DNA of 64,000 nucleotides from Flavobacteria bacterium BBFL7 (GTDB taxonomy: Bacteria > Bacteroidota > Bacteroidia > Flavobacteriales > Flavobacteriaceae): assembly GCA_000153385.1 (NCBI GenBank), contig CH672375.1:354352-418351 (forward strand), in the 5' to 3' direction. A program made the position numbers and the translations under genes. The notes beneath the pieces were generated by a model. The model was not told where the DNA came from. It worked only from the letters and a program-made list of their open reading frames with translations, and did not search any database. Shown here one piece after another: positions 7,846-16,274 of the stretch (its first letter is position 1; the number at the start of each line of letters is the position of its first letter).

Positions 7846-8922
7846 TTAATCTAGTTGAACTCTAGGATCGAGCCATACATAAATTACATCTACAAAGATA
7901 TTGATAATTATAAAGAGCGTAGCAATAACTAACACAGCTCCTGTAATTATAGGTAGATCTAATGTATTAAGTGCCTCTACAATTTCTTTTCCTAATCCAT
8001 TCCAGTTGAAGATATATTCAACAAATACTGCTCCAGCAAGCATACTAGCAAACCATCCACTTACCGCTGTAACTACAGGATTAAGAGCATTTTTAAAAGC
8101 ATGTTTTTTTAAAACTTGTAAGGTCGTTAAACCTTTTGCATAGGCTGTGGTGATATATTCTTGACTCATTACTTCTAATAAACTATTGCGCATCAACTGT
8201 GTAATTACCGCAAGCGGTCTTATCCCTAATACCATTGCTGGCAAAATTAGATTGCGCCATTGTATATGCATTGCCTCACCATAATCATCCATTTCATAAA
8301 GACTACCACTCATTTTTAATCCAGTAAACTCATGTAAAACATAACCAAATAAGAAAGCGAATAGAATTGCACTAAAGAAAGATGGTACACTCATACCCAT
8401 GGTACTAACAACTTGTATCATTTTATCAACCCAACCATCTCGATATAATGCAGACATCACGCCTAATAGCAATCCTAATATTAACGCTATACTGATGGCT
8501 GCGACAGCCAGTATCATTGTGTTAGGCAAAGTCTCTCCAATAACCACACTAACATCTTTTCCTGTTTTTTGAAAGGACTGGCGTAAATAAGGAAATTTTA
8601 AAACTGTACTGGTTTTTCCCACTGTAAATAAAGTGACACCGGTATATTTTAAATTGGTATTAAAAGTGAAGTCTACAGGATCAGTGCTATGAAATGATAA
8701 AGGAGATAGGTCGTTTAAAAAATAAAGATATTGTGTTTCTATAGATTGGTCAAAACCATATTTATGTTTTACAATCGCCAGTTGTTCTGCACTTTCATTT
8801 TGTCCCATCATCATTTGTGCAGGATCTCCAGGCAGTAAGTAAAATAGCAAAAAAACTACAGTGACCACACCATATAGCGTGAGTAGAGCATAGCCTAATT
8901 TGCGTAAAGCATAGGAGATCAT
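7846..8922 (-). CDS. DppB/OppB-type ABC transporter permease
   Basis: Inner-membrane permease of the peptide/nickel class. The N-terminus follows the family pattern (first helix YALLTLYGVVTVVFLLFYLL, then PGDPAQMMMG), and the core binding-protein-dependent transport domain spans about 130-355, with the EAA-like loop YITTAYAKGLTTLQVLKKHA at about 245-265. Six membrane helices are predicted. It overlaps the DoxX-like gene by 4 bases. No cognate DppC-type permease, ATPase or binding protein is nearby, so partners must be encoded elsewhere; the substrate cannot be told from the sequence. Confidence 0.9.
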   Translation of the reverse strand: MISYALRKLGYALLTLYGVVTVVFLLFYLLPGDPAQMMMGQNESAEQLAIVKHKYGFDQSIETQYLYFLNDLSPLSFHSTDPVDFTFNTNLKYTGVTLFTVGKTSTVLKFPYLRQSFQKTGKDVSVVIGETLPNTMILAVAAISIALILGLLLGVMSALYRDGWVDKMIQVVSTMGMSVPSFFSAILFAFLFGYVLHEFTGLKMSGSLYEMDDYGEAMHIQWRNLILPAMVLGIRPLAVITQLMRNSLLEVMSQEYITTAYAKGLTTLQVLKKHAFKNALNPVVTAVSGWFASMLAGAVFVEYIFNWNGLGKEIVEALNTLDLPIITGAVLVIATLFIIINIFVDVIYVWLDPRVQLD

Positions 8923-10010
8923 AACTCTAGGCTATCGATATCGTTCCAATGTGATTTTGCCATTATCGTTCCTTTATCTAAGAGTACAACTCCAGGATTA
9001 GAACGTATGATAGTCTTTAGCGCTGTTTCATCTGTCACATAAAATGTAGTTTCAAAACCGTAAGTTCTCATTAATTCTTGAGCCTGACTATCGCTAGAAG
9101 CACTTAAAGCTAAAACTTCATAACCGGCACTTTCGGCGCGATCGATAAAAGCATTTAATTTGTAAAGGCCTTCACTTTCAGACTTGCTTAAATTATAGGT
9201 AATAATCACAGCTATCTTCTCTTTGGAAAGAATATCTGTTGTAAAATCCTCACCGTTTCTCTCGATAGAAAAATCATGTATAGGTGGCACATAACCTTTC
9301 TCTACCAGTCGTGGCTCAACTTTATCATATTTAGGGTATCCACTAGGTGGAGCTCCTTCTGTAGACACAATTTCTTCTTTACCATCAATAGTATAATACC
9401 AGTCATATGCATATACATCTGGATTATCAGGATCTTCTGCCATTCCTTCTTCAATATTTACACCTACCTTATATGCTCTAAAATCTAGAATTGGTAAGTG
9501 CATTAACACATAGTAAGCTATTGCAAAACAAATTAAAGTAACTACTAAAATGATATATTTCAAAGACGCTTTCGCGAAAAGCGGTTGAATATACTTCATA
9601 TTAAAAAACAAAATGACTATTAATATGGTAAGTAATACATCTTTAAGGAAAGATTCAAAAGGCACTAATGGTATCGCGTCCCCAAAGCAACCACAGTCTG
9701 TCACTTTATCAAATGCCCAAGAATAAAAGGTTAAAAAAGTAAAGAAAACGATCATCAATAATAACGACCAAATTGTAAATTTCTTCTGGAAGCCGATAAG
9801 TAACATCACTCCTAAAACTACTTCAAAAATCACTAAGAAAATAGCAAGCGGTAATGCTAATGGCTGTAAAAACTCTAATCCTAACACCGCAGCACTAAAG
9901 TATTCGTCTAATTTGTATGAAAACCCTAGAGGATCATTTAACTTGATTAATCCACTGAAAATAAATAGGATACCAACAAACCATCTGCAAAATTGAACCA
10001 GTGCTTTCAT
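8919..10010 (-). CDS. DoxX/MauE-like membrane protein with thioredoxin-like C-terminal domain
   Basis: First gene of the operon. Four N-terminal membrane helices over about 1-145 match the DoxX/MauE class (RWFVGILFIFSGLIKLNDP), with the cysteine pair DCGCFGD in a loop at about 98-104. A fifth helix is at about 150-170. The periplasmic C-terminal half (about 180-363) looks like a thioredoxin-fold domain (KIAVIITYNLSKSESEGLYK, GYEVLALSASS, NPGVVLLDKG) but lacks a CxxC motif. Similar proteins are widespread in Bacteroidota as 'DoxX family' or 'BT_3928 family'. A role in periplasmic redox chemistry is inference. Confidence 0.8.
   Translation of the reverse strand: MKALVQFCRWFVGILFIFSGLIKLNDPLGFSYKLDEYFSAAVLGLEFLQPLALPLAIFLVIFEVVLGVMLLIGFQKKFTIWSLLLMIVFFTFLTFYSWAFDKVTDCGCFGDAIPLVPFESFLKDVLLTILIVILFFNMKYIQPLFAKASLKYIILVVTLICFAIAYYVLMHLPILDFRAYKVGVNIEEGMAEDPDNPDVYAYDWYYTIDGKEEIVSTEGAPPSGYPKYDKVEPRLVEKGYVPPIHDFSIERNGEDFTTDILSKEKIAVIITYNLSKSESEGLYKLNAFIDRAESAGYEVLALSASSDSQAQELMRTYGFETTFYVTDETALKTIIRSNPGVVLLDKGTIMAKSHWNDIDSLEL
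9567..9583. repeat. Degenerate palindrome copy (one extra A)
   Basis: CGCTTTCGCGAAAAGCG inside the DoxX-like gene: the palindrome with one inserted A in the right arm. Read as FAKAS; the reading frame is intact. Confidence 0.75.
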
Positions 10011-10028
10011 TATATTTTTTTAGTTGCT

Positions 10029-10036
10029 CAAATATA
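10029..10036 (-). promoter_or_regulatory. -7 promoter box TATATTTG of the DoxX-permease-tpiA-DUF1287-prmA operon
   Basis: Perfect TAnnTTTG on the minus strand, 18 bases upstream of the ATG at 10010. The tight spacing of the following genes makes this the likely promoter for five genes. Confidence 0.6.
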
Positions 10037-10112
10037 GGAATTAGGGCCGAGTTGTTAGCTTTGCTGGTTTAGTTTATGAGAACTTTAGTGGTCAGTAATT
10101 GAATAAAATAAA

Positions 10113-10142
10113 AAAGCATCGATTCCTAAAAATCGATGCTTT
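10113..10142. terminator. Terminator hairpin after the PPIase gene
   Basis: Eleven-base perfect stem AAAGCATCGAT / ATCGATGCTTT with an 8-base loop. It lies 21 bases beyond the stop of the leftward PPIase gene, with A/T-rich flanks on both sides. Confidence 0.8.
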
Positions 10143-10163
10143 ATATAATAAGTGGTTGAGATA

Positions 10164-11096
10164 TTACTTAATCCCTACCAGCTCTACGTCAAAAACTAAC
10201 GTTGCATTAGGTGGAATAACACCGCCAGCTCCAGCACTTCCATAACCTATATGTGATGGAATTACTAATCTAGCTTTATCACCTACTTTAAGTAAAGCAA
10301 TTCCTTCATCCCAACCAGCGATAACCTGCCCAGCACCTAATTGAAAATCGATAGGTTGCTTACGTTCAAAACTAGAATCAAATACTTTACCGTTAGGTAA
10401 CATTCCTTTATAATGAACAGAAACCGTTTTACCACTTTCTGCCTTTGCGCCGTTACCTTCTTGGATGATTTTATAACGTAATCCGCTATCTGTTTTATCA
10501 AATCCAGCAGCAATTTCATCTAGATCTTGCTCAGCTTGCTTGCGTGCCTGCTCTTCGCGTAGTTTTGCAGCTCCTTCGAACTGACGGAACTCTTCTACAG
10601 CATTAAAGGATTGCGCCGCATTTCCTTCTCTAATAATTTCTACAGTTTCAATAGAATCTCCTTGTGCGATAGCATCTACTACATCCTGACCTTCTACAAC
10701 TTTACCAAAAACGGTATGCTTATCATCTAACCATGCTGTTTCTACATGGGTAATGAAAAATTGTGAACCATTTGTTCCAGGACCAGCATTTGCCATACTT
10801 AACACACCAGGACCGTCGTGACGTAATTCTGGGTGAAATTCATCGTCAAATTTGTAACCAGGTCCACCAGCACCAGATCCCTGTGGATCTCCACCTTGAA
10901 TCATAAAATCAGGAATTACTCTGTGAAAAGTTAACCCATCATAGTATGGTGTCCCTTGTGGTTTTGCATCGTTTTCTAAGTTTCCTTCTGCTAGTGCGAC
11001 AAAGTTTCCAACAGTACCAGGAGTTTTATCGTGGTGAAGTTGAATTAAAATTGAACCTTTAGTCGTATTAAATTTTGCATAAATACCTTCTTGCAT
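10164..11096 (-). CDS. Dual-family peptidyl-prolyl isomerase (cyclophilin-FKBP fusion)
   Basis: Catalyses cis-trans isomerisation of proline bonds. Residues about 5-150 are a cyclophilin domain ([57 protein letters not shown]). After a charged helical linker at about 160-200, residues about 205-310 form an FKBP domain ([53 protein letters not shown]). No signal peptide, so cytoplasmic. The ATG at 11096 is chosen because a -7 box lies 20 bases upstream, within the longer open frame that starts at 11132. Fusions in this order are known from Flavobacterium. Its single promoter and terminator make it monocistronic. Confidence 0.92.
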   Translation of the reverse strand: MQEGIYAKFNTTKGSILIQLHHDKTPGTVGNFVALAEGNLENDAKPQGTPYYDGLTFHRVIPDFMIQGGDPQGSGAGGPGYKFDDEFHPELRHDGPGVLSMANAGPGTNGSQFFITHVETAWLDDKHTVFGKVVEGQDVVDAIAQGDSIETVEIIREGNAAQSFNAVEEFRQFEGAAKLREEQARKQAEQDLDEIAAGFDKTDSGLRYKIIQEGNGAKAESGKTVSVHYKGMLPNGKVFDSSFERKQPIDFQLGAGQVIAGWDEGIALLKVGDKARLVIPSHIGYGSAGAGGVIPPNATLVFDVELVGIK

Positions 11097-11115
11097 GTCT
11101 TCTTTTTTAAGGCTG

Positions 11116-11123
11116 CAAAGATA
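11116..11123 (-). promoter_or_regulatory. -7 promoter box TATCTTTG of the PPIase gene
   Basis: Perfect TAnnTTTG on the minus strand. It decides the start of the PPIase gene, since the upstream ATG at 11132 would lie before the transcription start. Confidence 0.65.
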
Positions 11124-11177
11124 CGCAATCAACTCAAAGTCTAACTCATAGCATTTTCACAAATTCAAATAAAAAAA

Positions 11178-11203
11178 CCATCACAACTTTTAAGATGTGA
11201 TGG
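11178..11203 (-). terminator. Terminator of the repeat-containing secreted protein gene
   Basis: Stem CCATCACA / TGTGATGG with a 10-base loop, followed on the minus strand by a run of T. It lies 23 bases past the stop. Confidence 0.8.
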
Positions 11204-11226
11204 CTTTTAAAATTATTACTCAATAT

Positions 11227-11814
11227 TTATTCTGTAGCACCTCTTTTAAAGAATACTCCATCATCCCAGTCATCGTGATTATCATCTGGGAAATGCCCAA
11301 AATCTTGATTATGGGTAAGTCTATCACGCATATTAACCTGACCACGAGCGGCAATTAACTTACCATTACGATTGTAACGCACTTCTAATCCACCTACTTG
11401 ATTTAAAACTCCGCCTCTACCAGTATAATCCATATTAAGATGACCTATACGAGCCACTTGACCGCTTGCAAAGTAAGAAATACGTGTGTTTCCTATTTTT
11501 GTAACTTGACCTCTACGGTTATACTTTACAAATCCTCTATAATTGTTACGGTTAGAAGATCGTCTATTAACATCATATCTACGGTAGTTACTACGGTTAC
11601 CATAAACTTGAGATCTATTAGGTAATTCAAACTCAACACGACCATCTGGAAATACAGCATAATCGATGCCATTAAGAGCAAATAGAACTGGTTGCGCATT
11701 GCGGTAACGTGTTAATTCACCCTGTAAATTATCTTGGTTTACAAGAACTTCATTTGCCTGTGCAGTAGTCATCATCATCAGACCAGCTGCCATTAAAAGT
11801 ATCATTTTTTTCAT
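11227..11814 (-). CDS. Secreted basic protein with four 16-residue Gly/Tyr repeats
   Basis: Function unknown. A clear signal peptide (MKKMILLMAAGLMMMTTAQA) precedes a short segment (YAVFPDGRVEFELPN), an Arg/Asn/Ser-rich stretch at about 70-90, and four tandem units of about 16 residues at about 92-160 with the pattern Y-x3-G-x-[VL]-x2-[IVA]-x-G: FVKYNRRGQVTKIGNTR, ISYFASGQVARIGHLN, MDYTGRGGVLNQVGGL, EVRYNRNGKLIAARGQ. The C-terminus is acidic and His/Asp-rich. The periodicity suggests a small beta-repeat structure like those in YD-type proteins. It has its own terminator, and a 22-bp palindrome lies about 80 bases upstream. Confidence 0.75.
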   Translation of the reverse strand: MKKMILLMAAGLMMMTTAQANEVLVNQDNLQGELTRYRNAQPVLFALNGIDYAVFPDGRVEFELPNRSQVYGNRSNYRRYDVNRRSSNRNNYRGFVKYNRRGQVTKIGNTRISYFASGQVARIGHLNMDYTGRGGVLNQVGGLEVRYNRNGKLIAARGQVNMRDRLTHNQDFGHFPDDNHDDWDDGVFFKRGATE

Positions 11815-11893
11815 GATTTTAATATTTAGGGTTTTGCCTACTCTATAAGCTTTTCGGCTGTCGCTTATTAGTTAGGTTTCAAATCTCGTGCCA

Positions 11894-11915
11894 TTTACGC
11901 AAACGTTTGCGTAAA
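11894..11915. promoter_or_regulatory. 22-bp perfect palindrome resembling a LacI/PurR-family operator
   Basis: TTTACGCAAACGTTTGCGTAAA type symmetry. The inner 16 bases, ACGCAAACGTTTGCGT, equal the classic PurR-type operator, and the central AACGTT is typical of LacI-family sites. It lies 80 bases upstream of the secreted repeat-protein gene and about 80 bases past the stop of the preceding gene. No LacI-family gene is in the window. Confidence 0.6.
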
Positions 11916-11991
11916 ACATAACTTAACATTCACTAAACAACTGAATTAATAGGATTTACACTTTTATCGAAAGAAAATATTAAAAAACAAT

Positions 11992-12525
11992 TTAAACATC
12001 AGATTTGTAATCAACAAGTATTCCTGCTGATTCAAAAAGCTCTAAAATAGAATGATGAAGCTGCAAATTTACTTTACTAACTATTCCATTAAAAAAAACT
12101 TCTAGGATTAAAATTATTGAAATTAAAATTACAGCAGTACTTAAGAATGGTAACACAACATTTAAACTACCTATTTCATAACGTACCATTGATAACACAA
12201 TTATAAAGAATATAGTGAACATTCCTAGAAGTTGTAACCTACTCAATCCTAAAAAAGCTCTAGGAATGAAATCAACCTCAACCTTAGTACGGTTCAATCT
12301 GTTAGTTGTTGAAAGTCTGATCTGAATTCTTGATCTAAAAAATCTTTCTTCTATAGTTGTATTAGAAGACAATTTAAAGTTGCATATCCATCTATTTTTA
12401 ACTTCGGAGGCTAATAAAAGATTCTCTGAAGAATTAAGCTGTTTACTATGATTAGTTAGCTTTTCTCTTACTACATCAATTTCACTTTTTAAAAGATAGG
12501 TTTGCGACAGTTTAGAGGAAATCAT
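11992..12525 (-). CDS. Unknown two-helix membrane protein
   Basis: No family recognised. The first 100 residues are soluble and rich in Ser/Asn/Arg (KNRWICNFKLSSNTTIEERF); two membrane helices follow at about 105-122 and 127-148, then a hydrophilic C-terminal helix (VSKVNLQLHHSILELFESAG). Its ATG overlaps the stop of the gene before it by four bases (ATGA), so the two are co-translated. The neighbour has the same domain plan, which suggests a divergent paralogous pair. Last gene of the recQ transcript. Confidence 0.7.
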   Translation of the reverse strand: MISSKLSQTYLLKSEIDVVREKLTNHSKQLNSSENLLLASEVKNRWICNFKLSSNTTIEERFFRSRIQIRLSTTNRLNRTKVEVDFIPRAFLGLSRLQLLGMFTIFFIIVLSMVRYEIGSLNVVLPFLSTAVILISIILILEVFFNGIVSKVNLQLHHSILELFESAGILVDYKSDV

Positions 12526-13019
12526 ATTTTAATAACTATAAAATTCTTCTTTAAATGCCTTTCTATAGTCTCAACTATTCGTTTTTGCTGCGATTTTACG
12601 GATAGTCGAGCATATATTTTCATAAATAAAATAGCTACAACAAATATGAGCGGAACAATAATCAGTAACCACATGGCTGACAACTTAATCATATTCATCC
12701 AAAGCAAGGACATAAACATAGAAGCTGCAATTCCTATTAAAATCCCAGCTCGCCAGTAATCTTGGTAAGCATCTCCTTTAATAAAAATTAAGGATAATTG
12801 ACAGTTTTGATTTTGAAGATCAGTAATTTTCAAATTGCAGCGTACAAAATCATAGTAATGTCGCTGATGTGTGAAGTAAATATAAGATTGAAATTGGGTT
12901 AAATCAGCTCCCAGCGGTTTGATATAGACATGATAATAATCATCTATATAGTTATCAAAAAAGCTATTGAACATAGTACCTACTTCATTCGAAAGCGCAT
13001 CAATTTTATAATAAATCAT
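12522..13019 (-). CDS. Unknown two-helix membrane protein, partner of the following gene
   Basis: No family recognised. Residues 1-87 are soluble and rich in Tyr/Phe (the segment YIYFTHQRHYYDFVRCNLKI); two membrane helices follow at about 91-110 and 117-134, then a basic C-terminal helix (KSQQKRIVETIERHLKKNF). It starts 6 bases after the recQ stop and overlaps the next gene by four bases. Soluble N-terminus, paired helices and amphipathic tail are shared with the next protein. Nothing in the sequence links either to DNA repair, so co-transcription with recQ is the only functional hint. Confidence 0.7.
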   Translation of the reverse strand: MIYYKIDALSNEVGTMFNSFFDNYIDDYYHVYIKPLGADLTQFQSYIYFTHQRHYYDFVRCNLKITDLQNQNCQLSLIFIKGDAYQDYWRAGILIGIAASMFMSLLWMNMIKLSAMWLLIIVPLIFVVAILFMKIYARLSVKSQQKRIVETIERHLKKNFIVIKI

Positions 13020-13025
13020 TTGGCT

Positions 13026-15221
13026 TTAATTTGCCACTTCACTAATAAATTTTAAGCGATACAATCGTATTTCTTCTTCTTCATAATCACCATCAAATTC
13101 TTCCATAGCATCCTCTATTTTGTCTGATTCAGACTCTATAAAATACTCGTGTAACTCTTCTTGTTGATCCTCATCTAGCATCTCATCAATCCAGTATCCT
13201 ACATTAAGGCGAGTACCGCTATAAACTATACTTTCTAATTCTTCTATTAGTTGATCTATTTCCATTCCTTTTGCGCTTGCTATGTCGTCAAAACTTAACT
13301 TGCGATCAATACTTGTGATAAAATAGAGTTTGTTTCCAGATTTAGATCCAGTAGATTTAATAATTAAATCATCAGGTCTTGTGATATCATTATCGTCAAC
13401 ATATCGTTGAATTAATTCAATAAATTTAGCTCCATACTTTTTGGCTTTTCCTTCTCCTACACCGTGTATATTAGCGAGCTCTTGCATGTTAATAGGATAC
13501 TTAGTTGCCATATCATCTAGAGACGGATCTTGAAAAACAACATATGGCGGCACACTCTTTTGCGCTCCTACTTTCTTGCGCAATTCTTTCAACATTTTAA
13601 CAAGCGCAGTGTCCACAGCGCCACCTTGACCAGCAGCTGTAACCGTCGTACTAGCATTTTCTGGATAGGTATGATCTTCAGTCATCATAAAGGACTTACC
13701 ATTTTGTAAGAACTCTTTACCTTCTTTTAAAAGTCTTAAGGTACCATAAGACTCAATATCCTTCTTTATATATCGTGCCACTAAAATTTGCCTAATTAGT
13801 GCCATCCAGTGAGTAGGCTCTTTATCTTTCCCACTGCCGAAAAAGTCTTGCTGATCTAATTTATGCGAACTAATCATCGCATTAGTCTTACCTATTATAA
13901 TGTTGACAATATCTTTTGCCTTATAGCGCTGTCCTGCAGATTCGATTACGTGAATTAATTTCTTAACATCTTCCACCGCTTCTTTTTGTGGTTTAGGGTT
14001 GCGCATGTTGTCATCCATATCACCACCATCACCAGTAGCAGGATCAAACTCTTCACCAAAATAGTGTAATATAAATTGCCTACGACTCATACTAGTCTCT
14101 GCATATCCAACCATTTCTTGTAATAGAGCATGGCCTATTTCCTGTTCGGCAATAGGTTTTCCTGCCATAAATTTTTCAAGCTTCTCAATATCTTTATAAG
14201 AATAATAAGCCAGGCAGTGACCTTCTCCTCCATCGCGACCAGCACGACCAGTTTCTTGATAATAGGACTCAATACTTTTAGGAATATCGTGATGTATTAC
14301 AAAACGAACATCTGGTTTATCAATTCCCATTCCAAAAGCAATGGTAGCCACAACTACATCACAGTCTTCCATCAAGAATTTATCCTGGTGCAAAACTCTA
14401 GTTTTTGCATCTAATCCGGCATGATAAGGAACAGCGTCTATACCATTTACCTGTAAAACCTGTGCTAGTTCTTCTACACGTTTGCGTGATAAACAGTAGA
14501 CAATACCACTCTTACCTTCATGTTGTTTTATAAACCTGGTAATATCTGCATCTACCTGTCCTGTTTTAGGACGTACTTCATAAAAAAGATTAGGTCTATT
14601 AAATGATGCTTGATATGTGGTGGCATCAGATATCTGTAAGTTTTTAAGAATATCTTCTTGTACTTTAGGTGTTGCAGTTGCTGTAAGTCCTATAATAGGT
14701 ATACGTTCATCTATACGATCAATAATCTTACGCAGGTTGCGATATTCTGGTCTGAAATCATGTCCCCATTCACTTATACAGTGTGCTTCATCAACAGCTA
14801 GGAAAGAGATCTTCTCACCTTTTAAGAAGTCTACATACTCTTCTTTAGTTAAAGACTCAGGTGCTACATAAAGTAATTTAGTAATACCATTTGAAATATC
14901 ATTTTTAACTTGTTGTACATCCGTTTTAGATAATGAAGAGTTCAATACATGTGCTACTCCATCATGATCGCTGATACCACGTATGGCATCAACTTGATTT
15001 TTCATAAGAGCGATTAGTGGAGAAACCACAATCGCAGTTCCTTCTTGCATTAACGCTGGCAATTGATAACATAGAGATTTCCCACCACCGGTAGGCATAA
15101 TTACAAATACATCTTCTTTATTAAGTAGTGATGTAATAACTTTCTTCTGTAATCCTCTGAATTGGTCAAAGCCGAAATACTTCTTTAATTGTTCCTCTAG
15201 TCCTGTAGACGATTCTGGCAT
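13026..15221 (-). CDS. recQ: ATP-dependent DNA helicase RecQ
   Basis: 3'-5' helicase acting in recombination and fork repair. The superfamily 2 motifs are complete: FRGLQKKVITSLLNKEDVFV, Walker A MPTGGGKSLCYQLPAL at about 40-55, DEAHCISEWGHDFRPEY, GLTATATP, GIVYCLSRKRVEEL, VVATIAFGMGIDKPDVRFV and YYQETGRAGRDG. An RQC winged-helix region (about 400-510) and an HRDC-like domain (about 540-620) follow. At 731 residues it is longer than the E. coli enzyme, the excess being an acidic C-terminal tail. No zinc-binding cysteine cluster is evident in the linker. Divergent from kdsD. Confidence 0.96.
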   Translation of the reverse strand: MPESSTGLEEQLKKYFGFDQFRGLQKKVITSLLNKEDVFVIMPTGGGKSLCYQLPALMQEGTAIVVSPLIALMKNQVDAIRGISDHDGVAHVLNSSLSKTDVQQVKNDISNGITKLLYVAPESLTKEEYVDFLKGEKISFLAVDEAHCISEWGHDFRPEYRNLRKIIDRIDERIPIIGLTATATPKVQEDILKNLQISDATTYQASFNRPNLFYEVRPKTGQVDADITRFIKQHEGKSGIVYCLSRKRVEELAQVLQVNGIDAVPYHAGLDAKTRVLHQDKFLMEDCDVVVATIAFGMGIDKPDVRFVIHHDIPKSIESYYQETGRAGRDGGEGHCLAYYSYKDIEKLEKFMAGKPIAEQEIGHALLQEMVGYAETSMSRRQFILHYFGEEFDPATGDGGDMDDNMRNPKPQKEAVEDVKKLIHVIESAGQRYKAKDIVNIIIGKTNAMISSHKLDQQDFFGSGKDKEPTHWMALIRQILVARYIKKDIESYGTLRLLKEGKEFLQNGKSFMMTEDHTYPENASTTVTAAGQGGAVDTALVKMLKELRKKVGAQKSVPPYVVFQDPSLDDMATKYPINMQELANIHGVGEGKAKKYGAKFIELIQRYVDDNDITRPDDLIIKSTGSKSGNKLYFITSIDRKLSFDDIASAKGMEIDQLIEELESIVYSGTRLNVGYWIDEMLDEDQQEELHEYFIESESDKIEDAMEEFDGDYEEEEIRLYRLKFISEVAN

Positions 15222-15240
15222 GGGGCTGATACGTTTTACT

Positions 15241-15248
15241 TATCTTTG
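15241..15248 (+). promoter_or_regulatory. -7 promoter box TATCTTTG of the kdsD operon
   Basis: Perfect TAnnTTTG on the plus strand in the recQ/kdsD divergent gap, 59 bases ahead of the kdsD start codon. Confidence 0.6.
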
Positions 15249-15307
15249 TAACTTGAAATTTACGATTTTTATCTTTTTCTACAAACCATAAAAAATAATT
15301 AACTTTT

Positions 15308-16273
15308 TTGGACACTGAGAATAACATTTTAGAAGTAGCAAAACGCACGATTCGTATCGAGTCTGCGGCCGTTAAAAACCTTGAAAATAGTTTGGATTCC
15401 GCTTTCGCGAAAGCAGTAAATCATATCCATACTGCTCAAGGAAGAGTCATTATTACCGGTATAGGTAAAAGTGCCATTATTGCGATGAAGATAGTAGCCA
15501 CAATGAATTCAACAGGTACGCCTGCTATTTTTATGCATGCTGCAGATGCCATACATGGAGATCTAGGAATCATACAAAAAAACGATGTGGTTATTTGTAT
15601 TTCAAAAAGTGGAAACACTCCAGAGATTAAAGTCCTCGTTCCTTTAATTAAAAATTTTGAAAATAAATTAATTGCTATAACGAGCCATCAAGATTCTTTT
15701 TTAGGTAAAGAAGCAGATTTTGTATTGCATGCACCTATTGAAGAAGAAGCGTGTCCAAACGGTCTGGCTCCTACCACAAGCACAACAGCTCAATTAGTTG
15801 TAGGTGATGCTCTCGCAATATGCTTACTAGAGTTAAAAGGATTTACTGATAAGGATTTTGCTCGTTACCATCCAGGTGGTGCATTAGGAAAAAAATTATA
15901 TTTAAGAGTCCAAGAACTTATTGATCAAAACGCAAAACCTCAAGTTACTTCTAATAGTACCTTAAGAGATGTGATTGTAAATATTTCAGAAAATCGACTA
16001 GGAATGACGGTAGTCGTAGATGAAACTAAACTTATCGGTATCATAACAGATGGTGATTTAAGACGCATGTTATCTACAGGTAAAAATATCGATAGTCTTA
16101 CAGCTGCAGATATTATGACTACATCTCCTAAAACTATCGATGCAGATGACATGGCTGTTCAAGCTCGCGAGGTGATGGAAGAATACAATGTTTCCCAATT
16201 AGTAGCAGTAAATAAAGATGGCTATGCAGGAGTAGTTCATATACATGATTTAATTAGAGAAGGAATTTTATAA
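15308..16273 (+). CDS. kdsD: D-arabinose 5-phosphate isomerase (KpsF/GutQ family)
   Basis: Converts ribulose 5-phosphate to arabinose 5-phosphate, the first committed step to Kdo for lipid A core. It has an SIS domain at about 40-180 (GRVIITGIGKSAIIAMKIVA, HGDLGIIQKNDVVICISKSG, ARYHPGGALGKKLY) and two CBS domains at about 205-320. The start is TTG: a stop lies just upstream in frame, the next in-frame ATG is far inside the SIS domain, and the family N-terminus (ILEVAKRTIRIESAAVKNL) is complete only from here. First gene of an operon with tatC, one base apart. A palindrome copy encodes AFAKA in the N-terminal helix. Confidence 0.94.
   Translation: MDTENNILEVAKRTIRIESAAVKNLENSLDSAFAKAVNHIHTAQGRVIITGIGKSAIIAMKIVATMNSTGTPAIFMHAADAIHGDLGIIQKNDVVICISKSGNTPEIKVLVPLIKNFENKLIAITSHQDSFLGKEADFVLHAPIEEEACPNGLAPTTSTTAQLVVGDALAICLLELKGFTDKDFARYHPGGALGKKLYLRVQELIDQNAKPQVTSNSTLRDVIVNISENRLGMTVVVDETKLIGIITDGDLRRMLSTGKNIDSLTAADIMTTSPKTIDADDMAVQAREVMEEYNVSQLVAVNKDGYAGVVHIHDLIREGIL
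15401..15414. repeat. GCTTTCGCGAAAGC palindrome, copy 3
   Basis: Perfect copy inside kdsD, read as SAFAKA in the N-terminal helix before the SIS core. Confidence 0.9.
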
Positions 16274-16274
16274 C

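Noticed and set aside
11097-11132. ATG at 11132 as the start of the PPIase gene
   Set aside because: A clear -7 box lies between it and the ATG at 11096, and the extra residues are not part of the cyclophilin fold.
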